From: Kocuria rosea
GTDB taxonomy: Bacteria; Actinomycetota; Actinomycetes; Actinomycetales; Micrococcaceae
Reading direction: 5' to 3'
DNA: 64,000 nucleotides
Assembly (NCBI RefSeq): GCF_023715525.1
Contig: NZ_JAMBOG010000003.1
Coordinates: 1 to 64,000, forward strand
Positions 15,908-24,053 of this stretch are shown here, piece by piece. The notes beneath the pieces are model-generated. The model did not search any database. It was not told the origin of the DNA and saw nothing but the letters and a program-made list of their open reading frames with translations. Position numbers and translations under genes: made by a program. The stretch's first letter is position 1. Every line of letters starts with the position of its first letter.

Positions 15908-17440
15908 GTGACCTCCTCCCCGCGCGTCCTCATCACCGGTGCGACCGGCTACGTCGGCGGGCGCCTCGTGCCCCGCATGCTGGACGCCGGCCATCCCGTG
16001 CGGGTGGCCGTCCGCTCCCCGCAGAAGCTGCGCTCCGTGCCGTGGCGGGACGACGTCGAGATCGCCGCGACCGACCTCGGGGACCTCGAGGCCGTGACGG
16101 CCGCGTGCCGGGGCGTGCACACCCTCTACTACCTCGTGCACTCCATGGGCAGCTCCCAGCACTTCGAGGAGCAGGAGGCCGCGATGGCCCGCACCGTGGC
16201 CGAGGCCGCCGCGCGGGCCGGGGTGCGCCGCATCGTCTATCTCTCCGGCCTGCACCCGCAGGGCGTGGAGCTGTCCCAGCACATGCGCTCGCGGGTGCGG
16301 GTCGGCGAGATCCTCCGGGCCGGGGAGGTCCCGGCCGTCGTGTTCCAGGCCGGGGTGGTCATCGGCTCCGGCTCGGCGTCCTTCGAGATGATCCGCCACC
16401 TCGGCGACACCCTGCCCGTGATGCCCGCGCCCGCCTGGGTGACCAACCGGATCGAGCCCATCGCCGTCCGCGACGTCCTCCACTACCTGGTCCACGCCAT
16501 GGACCTCCCGGAGGGCCTGGACCGCACCTTCGACATCGGCTCCCGCGACGTGATGACGTACGCGGACGCCATGCGCCAGTACGCCCGGGTCGCCGGGCTG
16601 CGCCGGCGCGTCGTGTTCCACCTGCCCCTGCCCGCCCCGCGGCTGTCGGGCTACTGGATCGGGTTGGTGACGCCCATCCCCCTCGGGCTGGCCGTCCCGC
16701 TCGTGCAGTCGCTGCAGCACGAGGCCGTCGCGGCCGAGCACGACATCGACGCCTACATCCCGCCGCCGCCCGAGGGGCTCACCGGGTACCGGCGCGCCGT
16801 CGCCCTGGCCCTGAAGAAGATCGAGGACAACAACGTCGAGACCACGTGGGACGTCCACGCCGACCCGGCCACGACGGCCGCCGACCCCCTCCCCTCGGAC
16901 CCCGACTGGGCCGGGCGCACCGTCTACGTCGACGAGCGCAGCCGGGCCGGGAGCGCGCGCCCGGAGCAGGTGTGGCAGGTGATCGAGTCCATCGGCGGGC
17001 GCAACGGCTGGTACTCCCTGCCGCTCGCGTGGCGGATCCGCGGCGCCATGGACAAGCTCGCGGGCGGGGCCGGGCTCAACCGCGGCCGCCGCGACCACAC
17101 CGACCTGCAGGTGGGTGAGTACGTCGACTGGTGGCGCGTGGAGGACATGGAGGAGGGGCACAAGCTGCTCCTGCACGCCGAGATGAAGGCCCCGGGACGG
17201 GCCTGGCTCGAGCTGTCCGTGGAGCCCGAGGGCGAGGGCAGCCGGTACCGGCAGCGGGCCATCTTCTTCCCGCGGGGCCTGCCCGGGCGGCTCTACTGGT
17301 GGGGCGTGTGGCCCTTCCACGGGTTCATCTTCCCGTCCATGGCCCGCAACGTCCTGGCCCGCGCGGCCACGCTCGAGGTGCCGGAGGGCACGCCCGCGGC
17401 GGGGACCGCCGCGGGCCGGGTCCCGGACCCGCGCAGCTGA
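15908..17440 (+). CDS. NAD(P)-binding SDR protein with C-terminal DUF2867 domain
   Basis: 510 aa. The N-terminal atypical short-chain dehydrogenase fold (about 5-290) has the nucleotide loop G11-x-x-G14-x-x-G17 (TGATGYVG) and resembles YbjT/complex-I NDUFA9-type proteins. The C-terminal 170 residues are a DUF2867 (START-like) domain: RPEQVWQVIESIGGRNGWYSLPLAWRIRG and ending YWWGVWPFHGFIFPSMARN. Its reaction is unknown; quinone or lipid binding has been proposed for related proteins. GTG at 15908 follows GAAAGG, and TAGGCT (15876-15881) is a likely -10. It converges directly on the sulfurtransferase gene. Confidence 0.85.
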   Translation: MTSSPRVLITGATGYVGGRLVPRMLDAGHPVRVAVRSPQKLRSVPWRDDVEIAATDLGDLEAVTAACRGVHTLYYLVHSMGSSQHFEEQEAAMARTVAEAAARAGVRRIVYLSGLHPQGVELSQHMRSRVRVGEILRAGEVPAVVFQAGVVIGSGSASFEMIRHLGDTLPVMPAPAWVTNRIEPIAVRDVLHYLVHAMDLPEGLDRTFDIGSRDVMTYADAMRQYARVAGLRRRVVFHLPLPAPRLSGYWIGLVTPIPLGLAVPLVQSLQHEAVAAEHDIDAYIPPPPEGLTGYRRAVALALKKIEDNNVETTWDVHADPATTAADPLPSDPDWAGRTVYVDERSRAGSARPEQVWQVIESIGGRNGWYSLPLAWRIRGAMDKLAGGAGLNRGRRDHTDLQVGEYVDWWRVEDMEEGHKLLLHAEMKAPGRAWLELSVEPEGEGSRYRQRAIFFPRGLPGRLYWWGVWPFHGFIFPSMARNVLARAATLEVPEGTPAAGTAAGRVPDPRS

Positions 17441-18304
17441 TCAGGCGGGGCCCTCCACCGGCCGCGGCCCCGGGCGCCCCCACTCGCTCCACGAGCCGTC
17501 GTAGACCGCGACGTCCTCCCGCCCCGCCAGGTGGGCGCCCAGCGCGAGCACGCACGCCGTGAGCCCCGACCCGCACGTGGTCACGATCCGCTGCCCCTCC
17601 GGGGCGGCCGCGGCGATCCGCTCCCGCAGCAGCGCCGGCGGCAGCAGGCGCCCGTCCGGGCGCTGCAGCTCCGTGTAGGGCAGGCTGACCGCCCCGGGCA
17701 TGTGCCCGGGGCGCAGGCCGGGCCGCGGCTCGGGCTCCGTGCCGGCGAACCGGCCGGCGGAGCGGGCGTCGAGGACGGCCGCCCCCGGGTCCTCGAGGGC
17801 GCGGGCGACGTCGTCGGCGCCCACGAAGAACCCCTCCCGGGGGACGAGCTCGACGTCGCCGGGCTCGGCGGGCGGGTCCGCGTGCGGTCCCGCGGGCCGC
17901 CCGTCGGCGGTCCAGGCGGGCAGTCCGCCGTCGAGCACCGCGACCCGCTCGAAGCCCGCCGCGCGCAGCATCCACCACACGCGCGCGGCGGCGAAGAGGC
18001 CCTTGCCGTCGTAGGCGACCACGGTGCTGGTGCGCGAGATGCCCAGCGCCCGGGCCGCCGCGGTGAGCCGGCCGGCCGGTGGCATCGTGTGCGGCAGCCC
18101 CGAGGAGGGGTCGGCGAAGGGCCCGTCGAGGTCCAGGAGCAGGGCGCCCGGGATGGCCTCGTCGGTGCGGTTGAGCGTGGAGCTGGCGTCCACCAGCACG
18201 AGCCGGGGGTCGCCGAGGTGCTCGGCCAGCCACTCGGTGCCCACCACCGGGCCGGGCGGCCCGAGCGGGGCGGGGACGTCATCGTGCTCGTGCGGGTGCG
18301 CCAT
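17441..18304 (-). CDS. Thiosulfate/3-mercaptopyruvate sulfurtransferase (two-domain rhodanese)
   Basis: 287 aa with tandem rhodanese domains. The first (about 20-140) is inactive; the second (about 155-285) carries the active-site loop CGSGLTAC, whose CGSG(V/L)TA form is typical of the 3-mercaptopyruvate branch. It moves a sulfane sulfur to an acceptor such as cyanide or thioredoxin. ATG at 18304 sits 7 nt after TAGCCT (18312-18317) with no ribosome site, so it is probably leaderless. It lies just downstream of the cysteine/methionine genes on the same strand but has its own promoter. Confidence 0.88.
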   Translation of the reverse strand: MAHPHEHDDVPAPLGPPGPVVGTEWLAEHLGDPRLVLVDASSTLNRTDEAIPGALLLDLDGPFADPSSGLPHTMPPAGRLTAAARALGISRTSTVVAYDGKGLFAAARVWWMLRAAGFERVAVLDGGLPAWTADGRPAGPHADPPAEPGDVELVPREGFFVGADDVARALEDPGAAVLDARSAGRFAGTEPEPRPGLRPGHMPGAVSLPYTELQRPDGRLLPPALLRERIAAAAPEGQRIVTTCGSGLTACVLALGAHLAGREDVAVYDGSWSEWGRPGPRPVEGPA

Positions 18305-18334
18305 GCGTCCCAGGCTAGTGCGGACGGGTCCGGC

Positions 18335-19528
18335 CTACGAGGAGGCGGCGAGCGCCCGCTCGAGGTCGTCGAGCTGGTCCTCCACGTCCTCGATCCCCAC
18401 CGACAGCCGCACGAGGTCGGTGGGCACCGCGAGCGGGGTGCCCTTGACCGAGGCGTGCGTCATCTCGGACGGGTAGCAGATCAGGGACTCGACCCCGCCG
18501 AGGCTCACGGACAGCGAGTACAGCTCGGTGGACTCCGCGACCGTGCGCGCGGCGGCCTCGCCGCCGGCGAGCCGGAACGAGACCATGCCGCCGAACCCGC
18601 GCATCTGCGCGGCCGCGAGGGCGTGGCCGGGGTGGTCGGGCAGGCCCGGGTAGAGGACGCGGGCGACCTCCGGGCGCTCGAGCAGCCACTCGGCGACGGC
18701 CTGCGCGTTGGCCTGGTGGCGCTCCATCCGCAGGCTCAGGGTCTTGAGCCCCCGCGCCGCGAGGTAGCTGTCCTGCGGCCCGGCCACGGCGCCCGCGGCG
18801 AACTGCTGGAAGCCCACGGCCTCGGCGAGGGGGGCGTCGCGCCACTCGGCCGTCCCCACGACCACGGCGCCGCCGAGGACGTCGGAGTGCCCGCCGATGT
18901 ACTTGGTGGTGGAGTGCACCACCGCGTGGGCGCCGAGGGCCAGCGGGTTCTGCAGGTACGGGGACGCGAAGGTGTTGTCGACGACGAGCAGCGCCCCGGC
19001 GTCGGCGGCGACCTGCGCCCAGCCGGCGACGTCGGCGATGCCGAGCAGCGGGTTGGACGGCGTCTCCAGCCACAGCACCTTGGTGGTCCCGGGCCGCACG
19101 GCCGCCCGGACCGCGCCGAGGTCGGTGATGTCCACCGGCGTGTGCGCGATCTCCCACGGGGCGAGGACCTTGGTGATCAGCCGGTTCGTGCCGCCGTAGC
19201 CGTCGGCGCCGAGTACGACGTGGTCGCCCGGGCGCAGCACGGCCCGGAGCAGGGCGTCCTCCGCGGCGATCCCGGAGGCGAACGCGAAGCCGCGCTCCCC
19301 GCCCTCGAGGGCCGCGAGCTGGTGCTCGAAGCCGCTGCGGGTGGGGTTGGAGCCCCGGCTGTACTCGTGGCCGGCCCGCAGGACGTTGATCCCGTCCTGG
19401 GCGAAGGTCGAGGTCTGGTAGATCGGCGGGATGACGGCGCCGGTCAGCGGGTCGGGCTCATGCCCGGCGTGGACGGCGGCGGTGGTGAAGCCCCGGTGAC
19501 GGGTGCTGGTGGTGACGGGCTGGGTCAT
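18335..19528 (-). CDS. metB: Cystathionine gamma-synthase/lyase-type PLP enzyme
   Basis: 397 aa, Cys/Met-metabolism PLP family. YSRGSNPTRSGFE (phosphate-binding and substrate region), VVDNTFASPYLQNPL and HSTTKYIGGHSD (Schiff-base lysine) are intact. It would join O-succinyl/acetyl-homoserine and cysteine to cystathionine, or split cystathionine; the two activities cannot be told apart by eye, so the symbol is tentative. It starts 7 bp after metY on the same strand and shares its riboswitch-controlled leader. Confidence 0.85.
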   Translation of the reverse strand: MTQPVTTSTRHRGFTTAAVHAGHEPDPLTGAVIPPIYQTSTFAQDGINVLRAGHEYSRGSNPTRSGFEHQLAALEGGERGFAFASGIAAEDALLRAVLRPGDHVVLGADGYGGTNRLITKVLAPWEIAHTPVDITDLGAVRAAVRPGTTKVLWLETPSNPLLGIADVAGWAQVAADAGALLVVDNTFASPYLQNPLALGAHAVVHSTTKYIGGHSDVLGGAVVVGTAEWRDAPLAEAVGFQQFAAGAVAGPQDSYLAARGLKTLSLRMERHQANAQAVAEWLLERPEVARVLYPGLPDHPGHALAAAQMRGFGGMVSFRLAGGEAAARTVAESTELYSLSVSLGGVESLICYPSEMTHASVKGTPLAVPTDLVRLSVGIEDVEDQLDDLERALAASS

Positions 19529-19535
19529 CGTGGGC

Positions 19536-20864
19536 TCACTTCCCGGGGGTCTGGACGGTCTCGAGGACGCCGTCGAGGGCCTGGCGCAGGTCGGCGACGA
19601 GGTCCTCGGGGGACTCGAGGCCGATCGAGAGCCGGATCGTGGTCTCGGCGATCCCGCCGGCGGCCCGCTGCTCGGGGGTCAGCCGGCAGTGGGTCATCGC
19701 GGCGGGGTGGGCCACGAGGCTGCGGGTGTCCCCGATGTTGGCCACCAGCTTGAACAGCCGGAGGCTGTCGATGAACGGGCCCACGGCGTCGCCGGGGGCG
19801 GCGAGGTCGAAGGAGAACACGGATCCGGTGCCGCGGGGGAAGTCCCGGGCCGCGATCCCCGCGCCGGGATCCCCGGGCACCGCGGGGTGGTGGACGCGGG
19901 CGACGGCGGGGTGGCCGCTCAGGAACTCCGCCACCGCCACGGCGGAGGCGGTGTGGCGGGCGACGCGCAGGTCGAGGGTCTCGGTGCCCTGCAGGATCTG
20001 GCTGGCGTTGAACGGGGAGAGGGTCGTGCCGAGGTCGTGCACGTACTTCGCCCGCACGAGGTGCAGGTAGGGGCTGGCGCCGGCGCACTTGTGGACCAGG
20101 CTCTGCCCGCCCCAGCGGGCCCGGGCCGCGGTGAACTGCGGCCACCTCCCCGGCTCGGCGGACCAGTCGAACGTCCCGCCGTCCACGACCGCCCCGGCCA
20201 GCGCGTTGCCGTGCCCGCCGAAGAACTTGGTGGCCGAGTGCACGACGATGTCCGCGCCCTTCTCCAGCGGCCGGTACAGCACCGGGGAGGCGAGGGTGTT
20301 GTCGACGACGACGGGCACGCGCGCGGCCCGGGCGACGTCGGCGATCCCGGGCAGGTCGGGGAGGGTGGCCAGCGGGTTGCCGATGGACTCCAGCAGGAAC
20401 GCCCGGGTGTCCGGGCGCACGGCCGCGGCCCACGCGCCGGGGGTGGTCGGGTCCACGAAGGCCACCTCGACGCCGAGGTCGGCGAGGGAGTCGGTGAGCA
20501 GGTCCACGGTCCCGCCGTAGAGCTTCTCCGAGGCGACCACGTGCTTGCCGGAGCCCTGGCCGAGCAGGGCCAGCAGGGCGACGGCCACGGCGGACTGGCC
20601 CGAGCCGGTCGCGACGGCGCCCGCGCCGCCCTCGAGGTCGGCGATGCGCTGCTCGAGGACGGCGACCGTCGGGTTGCCGGTGCGCGTGTAGGTGAAGCCC
20701 GGCCGGGTCTGCGCGAACATCTGCTTCGCGGCCTCGTAGTCGGGGAACTCGAACGCCGCCGACTGGTAGATGGGCACCGTCAGGGTGCGCTGGGTCAGGT
20801 CGTTCTCGGTGCCGGCGTGGATCTGCCGGGTGGAGAGGTCGTGGTCGGTCACGGGGACGGACAT
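19536..20864 (-). CDS. metY: O-acetylhomoserine sulfhydrylase-type PLP enzyme
   Basis: 442 aa, the longer branch of the Cys/Met PLP family. Motifs: TYTRTGNPTVAVLEQRIA, VVDNTLASPVLYRPLEKGAD and HSATKFFGGHGN with the PLP lysine; the roughly 40-residue insertion after it (WPQFTAARARWGG..) separates MetY from MetB. It makes homocysteine from O-acetylhomoserine and sulfide. I chose ATG 20864 (GAGGAG 8 nt before) over the longer frame from 20897, which would run into a hairpin. A SAM-I/IV-type riboswitch lies directly upstream. metB follows in the same operon. Confidence 0.9.
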   Translation of the reverse strand: MSVPVTDHDLSTRQIHAGTENDLTQRTLTVPIYQSAAFEFPDYEAAKQMFAQTRPGFTYTRTGNPTVAVLEQRIADLEGGAGAVATGSGQSAVAVALLALLGQGSGKHVVASEKLYGGTVDLLTDSLADLGVEVAFVDPTTPGAWAAAVRPDTRAFLLESIGNPLATLPDLPGIADVARAARVPVVVDNTLASPVLYRPLEKGADIVVHSATKFFGGHGNALAGAVVDGGTFDWSAEPGRWPQFTAARARWGGQSLVHKCAGASPYLHLVRAKYVHDLGTTLSPFNASQILQGTETLDLRVARHTASAVAVAEFLSGHPAVARVHHPAVPGDPGAGIAARDFPRGTGSVFSFDLAAPGDAVGPFIDSLRLFKLVANIGDTRSLVAHPAAMTHCRLTPEQRAAGGIAETTIRLSIGLESPEDLVADLRQALDGVLETVQTPGK

Positions 20865-20890
20865 GGCGATGCTCCTCGCACTTGCTCTTA

Positions 20891-20930
20891 CCCGCATCGG
20901 TCACCGGCGGTGCCACCACCGGGATGCGGG
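20891..20930 (-). promoter_or_regulatory. Expression-platform hairpin before metY
   Basis: Outer stem CCCGCATC/GATGCGGG enclosing an inner stem CCGGTGGT/ACCGCCGG, ending 13 nt upstream of the metY ribosome site. It directly follows the riboswitch aptamer and is probably the terminator or sequestering element that the aptamer controls. Confidence 0.6.
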
Positions 20931-20932
20931 CC

Positions 20933-21012
20933 GCTTCCTCATCCGAACCACCCAATGAGCATGGGGTTGGTGCGCGACCAAGTCGGAGCTTGGCGGTCAC
21001 GTCTCGTGAAGC
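20933..21012 (-). ncRNA. SAM-I/IV-family riboswitch aptamer upstream of metY
   Basis: Minus strand: closing stem P1 GCTTC (21008-21012) with GAAGC (20933-20937); an ACGAG segment after P1 and GGATGAG before its return, as in SAM-IV RNAs (AUGAG and GUGAU); a hairpin CCAAG-CTCCGA-CTTGG (20978-20993); and a loop TCCGA that can form a pseudoknot with TCGGA (20942-20946) just before P1 closes. The same loop and partner covary in the mycobacterial SAM-IV RNA (CCCCGG with CCGGG). It would sense S-adenosylmethionine and switch off metY-metB. Identification is by eye from remembered consensus, not a covariance search. Confidence 0.75.
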
Positions 21013-21047
21013 TGGGACAACACTATGCGCAGAGGTAATCGGCGTCG

Positions 21048-21060
21048 TTCCGTGACGGAA
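21048..21060. promoter_or_regulatory. Palindrome upstream of the metY leader
   Basis: TTCCGTGACGGAA, perfect 6-bp arms around one base, between the Lrp gene and the metY promoter region (candidate -10 TAGTGT just downstream on the minus strand). It could be an operator for a regulator of sulfur metabolism; no protein is assigned. Confidence 0.35.
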
Positions 21061-21129
21061 GATGACGAACATGACGCACGCCGCCGTCATGTTCCGTCCC
21101 GTCCCCGCCCCTCCTCCCCGCGGGGCGGG

Positions 21130-21582
21130 TCAGGACCGCGTGTCGACGTCCTCGAAGATCAGGAACGTCTGGGTGTCGACGACGCCGGGCAGCTGCTGGA
21201 TCTGCTCGAAGATGACCTGGCGCAGGTGCACGGTGTCCACGGCGCGCACGAGCAGCATGACGTCGAAGTTCCCGCCCACCAGGGCGATGTGGTGCACGTC
21301 CGGGATCGCCCGCAGCTGCCCGCACAGCTCCCGCCAGGTGTTCTGCTGCAGCTTGAGCGTCACGTAGGCCGAGGCCTGCAGCCCGGCCCGCACCGGGTCG
21401 ATCACGGCGCTGAAGCGCAGGATCACCCCCTCCTCCCGGAGCCGGTTGATCCGGGCGTAGGCGTGGGCCCGGGACACGTGCACGGCGGCGGCCACCGCGG
21501 TCACCGACTGTCGGCAGTCGCGGGAGAGCTCCGCGAGGATCTTGCGGTCGGTCTCGTCCAGCGGCACGGGGGTCGAGGGCAC
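21130..21582 (-). CDS. Lrp/AsnC family regulator (BkdR-like)
   Basis: 150 aa. N-terminal HTH (about 8-60: DETDRKILAELSRDCRQSVTAVAAAVHVSRAHAYARINRLREEGVI broken by the usual turn) and C-terminal RAM effector domain (about 70-145, YVTLKLQQ..PDVHHIALVGGNFDVMLLVRA). GTG at 21582 follows AGGAGC. It is divergent from the branched-chain oxoacid dehydrogenase operon, the same arrangement as BkdR and bkd genes elsewhere, so it probably controls them in response to branched-chain amino acids. Confidence 0.87.
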   Translation of the reverse strand: MPSTPVPLDETDRKILAELSRDCRQSVTAVAAAVHVSRAHAYARINRLREEGVILRFSAVIDPVRAGLQASAYVTLKLQQNTWRELCGQLRAIPDVHHIALVGGNFDVMLLVRAVDTVHLRQVIFEQIQQLPGVVDTQTFLIFEDVDTRS

Positions 21583-21825
21583 GGGAGCTCCTGGGTGGAT
21601 CGGGGCGGCCGTGGCCGCCTTGAGGTGTCGGACGAATCCGTGTGTTACACCTCACATTAGTCGATTTCGTCCACGCTGATCGGGCTTCTGCGACCACTCT
21701 TCTGCACTTCCCCCGGAACCTGGATACGAACGTTCGCGGTTTCCCATACTTGGCGGACAGAACACCTCCAGCCTTTCCGCCTCCCCGGGCCGCAGCCGGT
21801 CCGGGGGACCACCGAGGGGGAACCC
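21583..21825. promoter_or_regulatory. Divergent promoter region, Lrp gene / bkd operon
   Basis: A comparatively AT-rich 243-bp gap. On the minus strand a TAATGT box (21654-21659) fits the Lrp gene; on the plus strand CATACT (21745-21750) fits the E1 operon. A perfect palindrome CGAACGTTCG (21727-21736) lies where the plus-strand -35 would be. Several T-rich patches could be Lrp sites. Confidence 0.45.
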
Positions 21826-23001
21826 ATGAGCCAGACCGTCGAGAACGCGGAGAACCCGATCCTGCGGGCGTGCCGGAGCTTCGGCATCACCCCGGAGCAG
21901 TACATGCTCCCCGCGCGCGGCGAGATCCGGATGGTGGACTCCGGCGGCCGCCTGCGGCCGCCGGAGGAGCAGGGCACGGGGCCCGGCCACGAGTACCCGC
22001 TGCCGCCCCGGGACGTCCTGCTGTCCGCCTACGAGAAGCTCGTGGTGGGCCGCCGGGTCAACGACCAGAACTCGGCCCTGGTGCGCCAGGGCCGGATGGC
22101 GGTCTACCCGTCCAGCCACGGCCAGGAGGCCTGCCAGGTCGCGGCGGCACTGTGCCTGGCGGAGGGCGACTGGCTGTTCCCGACCTACCGGGACACCGTG
22201 GCCGTGATGACCCGGGGCGTGGACCCCCTGCAGGTCATGTCGATCTTCCGCGGCGAGTGGCACGGCGGCTACGACCCGTACGAGCGCCGGGTGGGCATCC
22301 AGGCCACGCCGCTGACCACCCAGCTGCTGCACGCGGTGGGCGTGGCCCACGCGGCGAAGCTGCGCGGCGAGGACACCGTGGTCCTGGCCATGTGCGGCGA
22401 CGGCGCCACGAGCGAGGGGGACTTCCACGAGGCCCTCAACTTCGCGGCCGTGTTCAAGCTGCCGGTCGTGTTCTTCGTGCAGAACAACGGCTATGCGATC
22501 TCCGTGCCCCTGTCCCAGCAGTCCGCCGCGCCGACCCTCGCCCACAAGGCGGTCGGCTACGGGATGGCCGGCGAGCGCGTGGACGGCAACGACCTCGTGG
22601 CCCTGCTCGCGACCCTGGGCCGGGCCGTCGACCTCGCCCGCACCGAGTCCGAGCCCCTGCTCGTGGAGGCCCACACCTACCGTATGCAGGCGCACACCAA
22701 CGCCGACGACGCCACGCGCTACCGCGACGACGCCGAGGTCCAGGAGTGGATCGCGAAGGACCCCGTGACCCGGATGCGCGCGTGGCTGCGCGGCGAGGGC
22801 CTGCTCGACGACGCGGCCGAGGCGCGCATCGCCGCCGCCGCCGAGGACGTCGCCGCGGCCCTGCGGGACGGCATGAACGCCGAGGTGAGCGTCGACCCGC
22901 TGGAGCTCTTCCGCCACGTCTACGTCGAGCGGACCCCGCAGCTGGCCGAGCAGGAACAGCTCCTCGCGGCCGAGCTCGCCCGAGAGGAGACCGACCAGTG
23001 A
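21826..23001 (+). CDS. Branched-chain 2-oxoacid / pyruvate dehydrogenase E1 alpha subunit
   Basis: 391 aa. The ThDP-binding signature GDGATSEGDFHEALNFAAVFKLP..FVQNN (about 187-222) is intact, with SSHGQEACQVA and FPTYRDT in the substrate channel. It decarboxylates a 2-oxo acid and transfers the acyl group to lipoyl-E2 together with E1 beta. The N-terminal extension and the divergent Lrp gene favour the branched-chain (bkdA) role over pyruvate. It overlaps the E1 beta start by 4 bp (GTGA). ATG at 21826 follows GAGGGG. Confidence 0.9.
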   Translation: MSQTVENAENPILRACRSFGITPEQYMLPARGEIRMVDSGGRLRPPEEQGTGPGHEYPLPPRDVLLSAYEKLVVGRRVNDQNSALVRQGRMAVYPSSHGQEACQVAAALCLAEGDWLFPTYRDTVAVMTRGVDPLQVMSIFRGEWHGGYDPYERRVGIQATPLTTQLLHAVGVAHAAKLRGEDTVVLAMCGDGATSEGDFHEALNFAAVFKLPVVFFVQNNGYAISVPLSQQSAAPTLAHKAVGYGMAGERVDGNDLVALLATLGRAVDLARTESEPLLVEAHTYRMQAHTNADDATRYRDDAEVQEWIAKDPVTRMRAWLRGEGLLDDAAEARIAAAAEDVAAALRDGMNAEVSVDPLELFRHVYVERTPQLAEQEQLLAAELAREETDQ

Positions 23002-24053
23002 GCACCCTCGAAGCCCCCGCCCCGGCCGCCGAGGTCCCGGCGCAGCGGCCCGTGACCTTCGCCCAGGCGCTCAACTGCGCACTGGCCGACGCGCTGGCCG
23101 CCGACGACGCCGTCGTCGTCTTCGGCGAGGACGTCGGCACCCTCGGCGGCGTCTTCCGCATCACCGACGGGCTGACCCGGCGCTTCGGCCGCACCCGGTG
23201 CTTCGACACCCCGCTGGCGGAGTCCGGGATCGCCGGGATGGCCGTGGGCATGGCGATGAACCGGATGCGCCCGGTGATCGAGATGCAGTTCGACGCGTTC
23301 GCCTACCCGGCGTTCGAGCAGATCGCCTCCCACCTCGCGAAGATGCACAACCGCACCCGCGGCGCCGTGCGCCTGCCCGTCGTCGTCCGCATCCCCTACG
23401 CCGGCGGCATCGGCGGCGTGGAGCACCACTGCGACTCCTCCGAGGCCTACTACGCCCACACCCCGGGGCTGAAGGTCTTCACCCCGGCCACCGTCGAGGA
23501 CGCCTATCTGATGCTGCGCGAGGCCATCGACTCGGACGACCCGGTCGTGTTCTTCGAGCCCAAGAAGCTCTACTGGTCCAAGGCGCCGGTGGACCTGGCC
23601 GAGCTCAAGGAGCGCTACGAGCACCGGGCGCCGGAACGGCGGGAGGGCCGCGCCGTCGTGGCCCGCACCGGGGAGGACGCGACCATCCTCACCTACGGGC
23701 CCTCCGTGCCGACCGCCCTCGCCGCCGCCGCGACCGCCGCGGCCGAGGGGCGCTCGCTGGAGGTCGTGGACCTGCGCAGCATCGTGCCCTTCGACGACGA
23801 GACCGTGGCGGCGTCGGTGCGCAAGACCGGCCGCGTGGTCGTCGTCGCCGAGGCCCCGGGCTTCGCGTCCGTGGCGGCCGAGATCGTGGCCCGCGTCCAG
23901 GAGCGCTGCTTCCACTCGCTGGCCGCGCCCGTGCGCCGCGTGACGGGCTTCGACATCCCCTACCCCGCTCCCAAGCTCGAGGAGCACTACCTGCCGAGCG
24001 TCGACCGCATCCTCGACGCCGTGGACGACCTGCAGTGGGAGGACCGGCCATGA
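22998..24053 (+). CDS. Branched-chain 2-oxoacid / pyruvate dehydrogenase E1 beta subunit
   Basis: 351 aa, full length for the transketolase-like beta subunit. It shows VVVFGEDVGTLGGVFRIT, RCFDTPLAESGIAGMAVGMA and the EMQFDAFAYPAFEQI helix, then RIPYAGGIGGVEHHCDS, and the C-terminal transketolase domain from about 215. It completes the alpha2beta2 E1. GTG start overlaps the alpha stop; its own stop overlaps the E2 start (ATGA). A short Ala/Pro-rich N-terminal tail (about 15 residues) precedes the domain. Confidence 0.9.
   Translation: MSTLEAPAPAAEVPAQRPVTFAQALNCALADALAADDAVVVFGEDVGTLGGVFRITDGLTRRFGRTRCFDTPLAESGIAGMAVGMAMNRMRPVIEMQFDAFAYPAFEQIASHLAKMHNRTRGAVRLPVVVRIPYAGGIGGVEHHCDSSEAYYAHTPGLKVFTPATVEDAYLMLREAIDSDDPVVFFEPKKLYWSKAPVDLAELKERYEHRAPERREGRAVVARTGEDATILTYGPSVPTALAAAATAAAEGRSLEVVDLRSIVPFDDETVAASVRKTGRVVVVAEAPGFASVAAEIVARVQERCFHSLAAPVRRVTGFDIPYPAPKLEEHYLPSVDRILDAVDDLQWEDRP

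Noticed and set aside
20933-21012. SAM-I S-box or SAM-II riboswitch
   Set aside because: The S-box core and the SAM-II tracts are absent; the arrangement and pseudoknot fit the SAM-I/IV family instead.
21727-21736. CGAACGTTCG palindrome as a SOS/LexA box
   Set aside because: LexA boxes in Actinobacteria read GAAC-N4-GTTC; this one has no N4 gap, and the downstream genes are metabolic.
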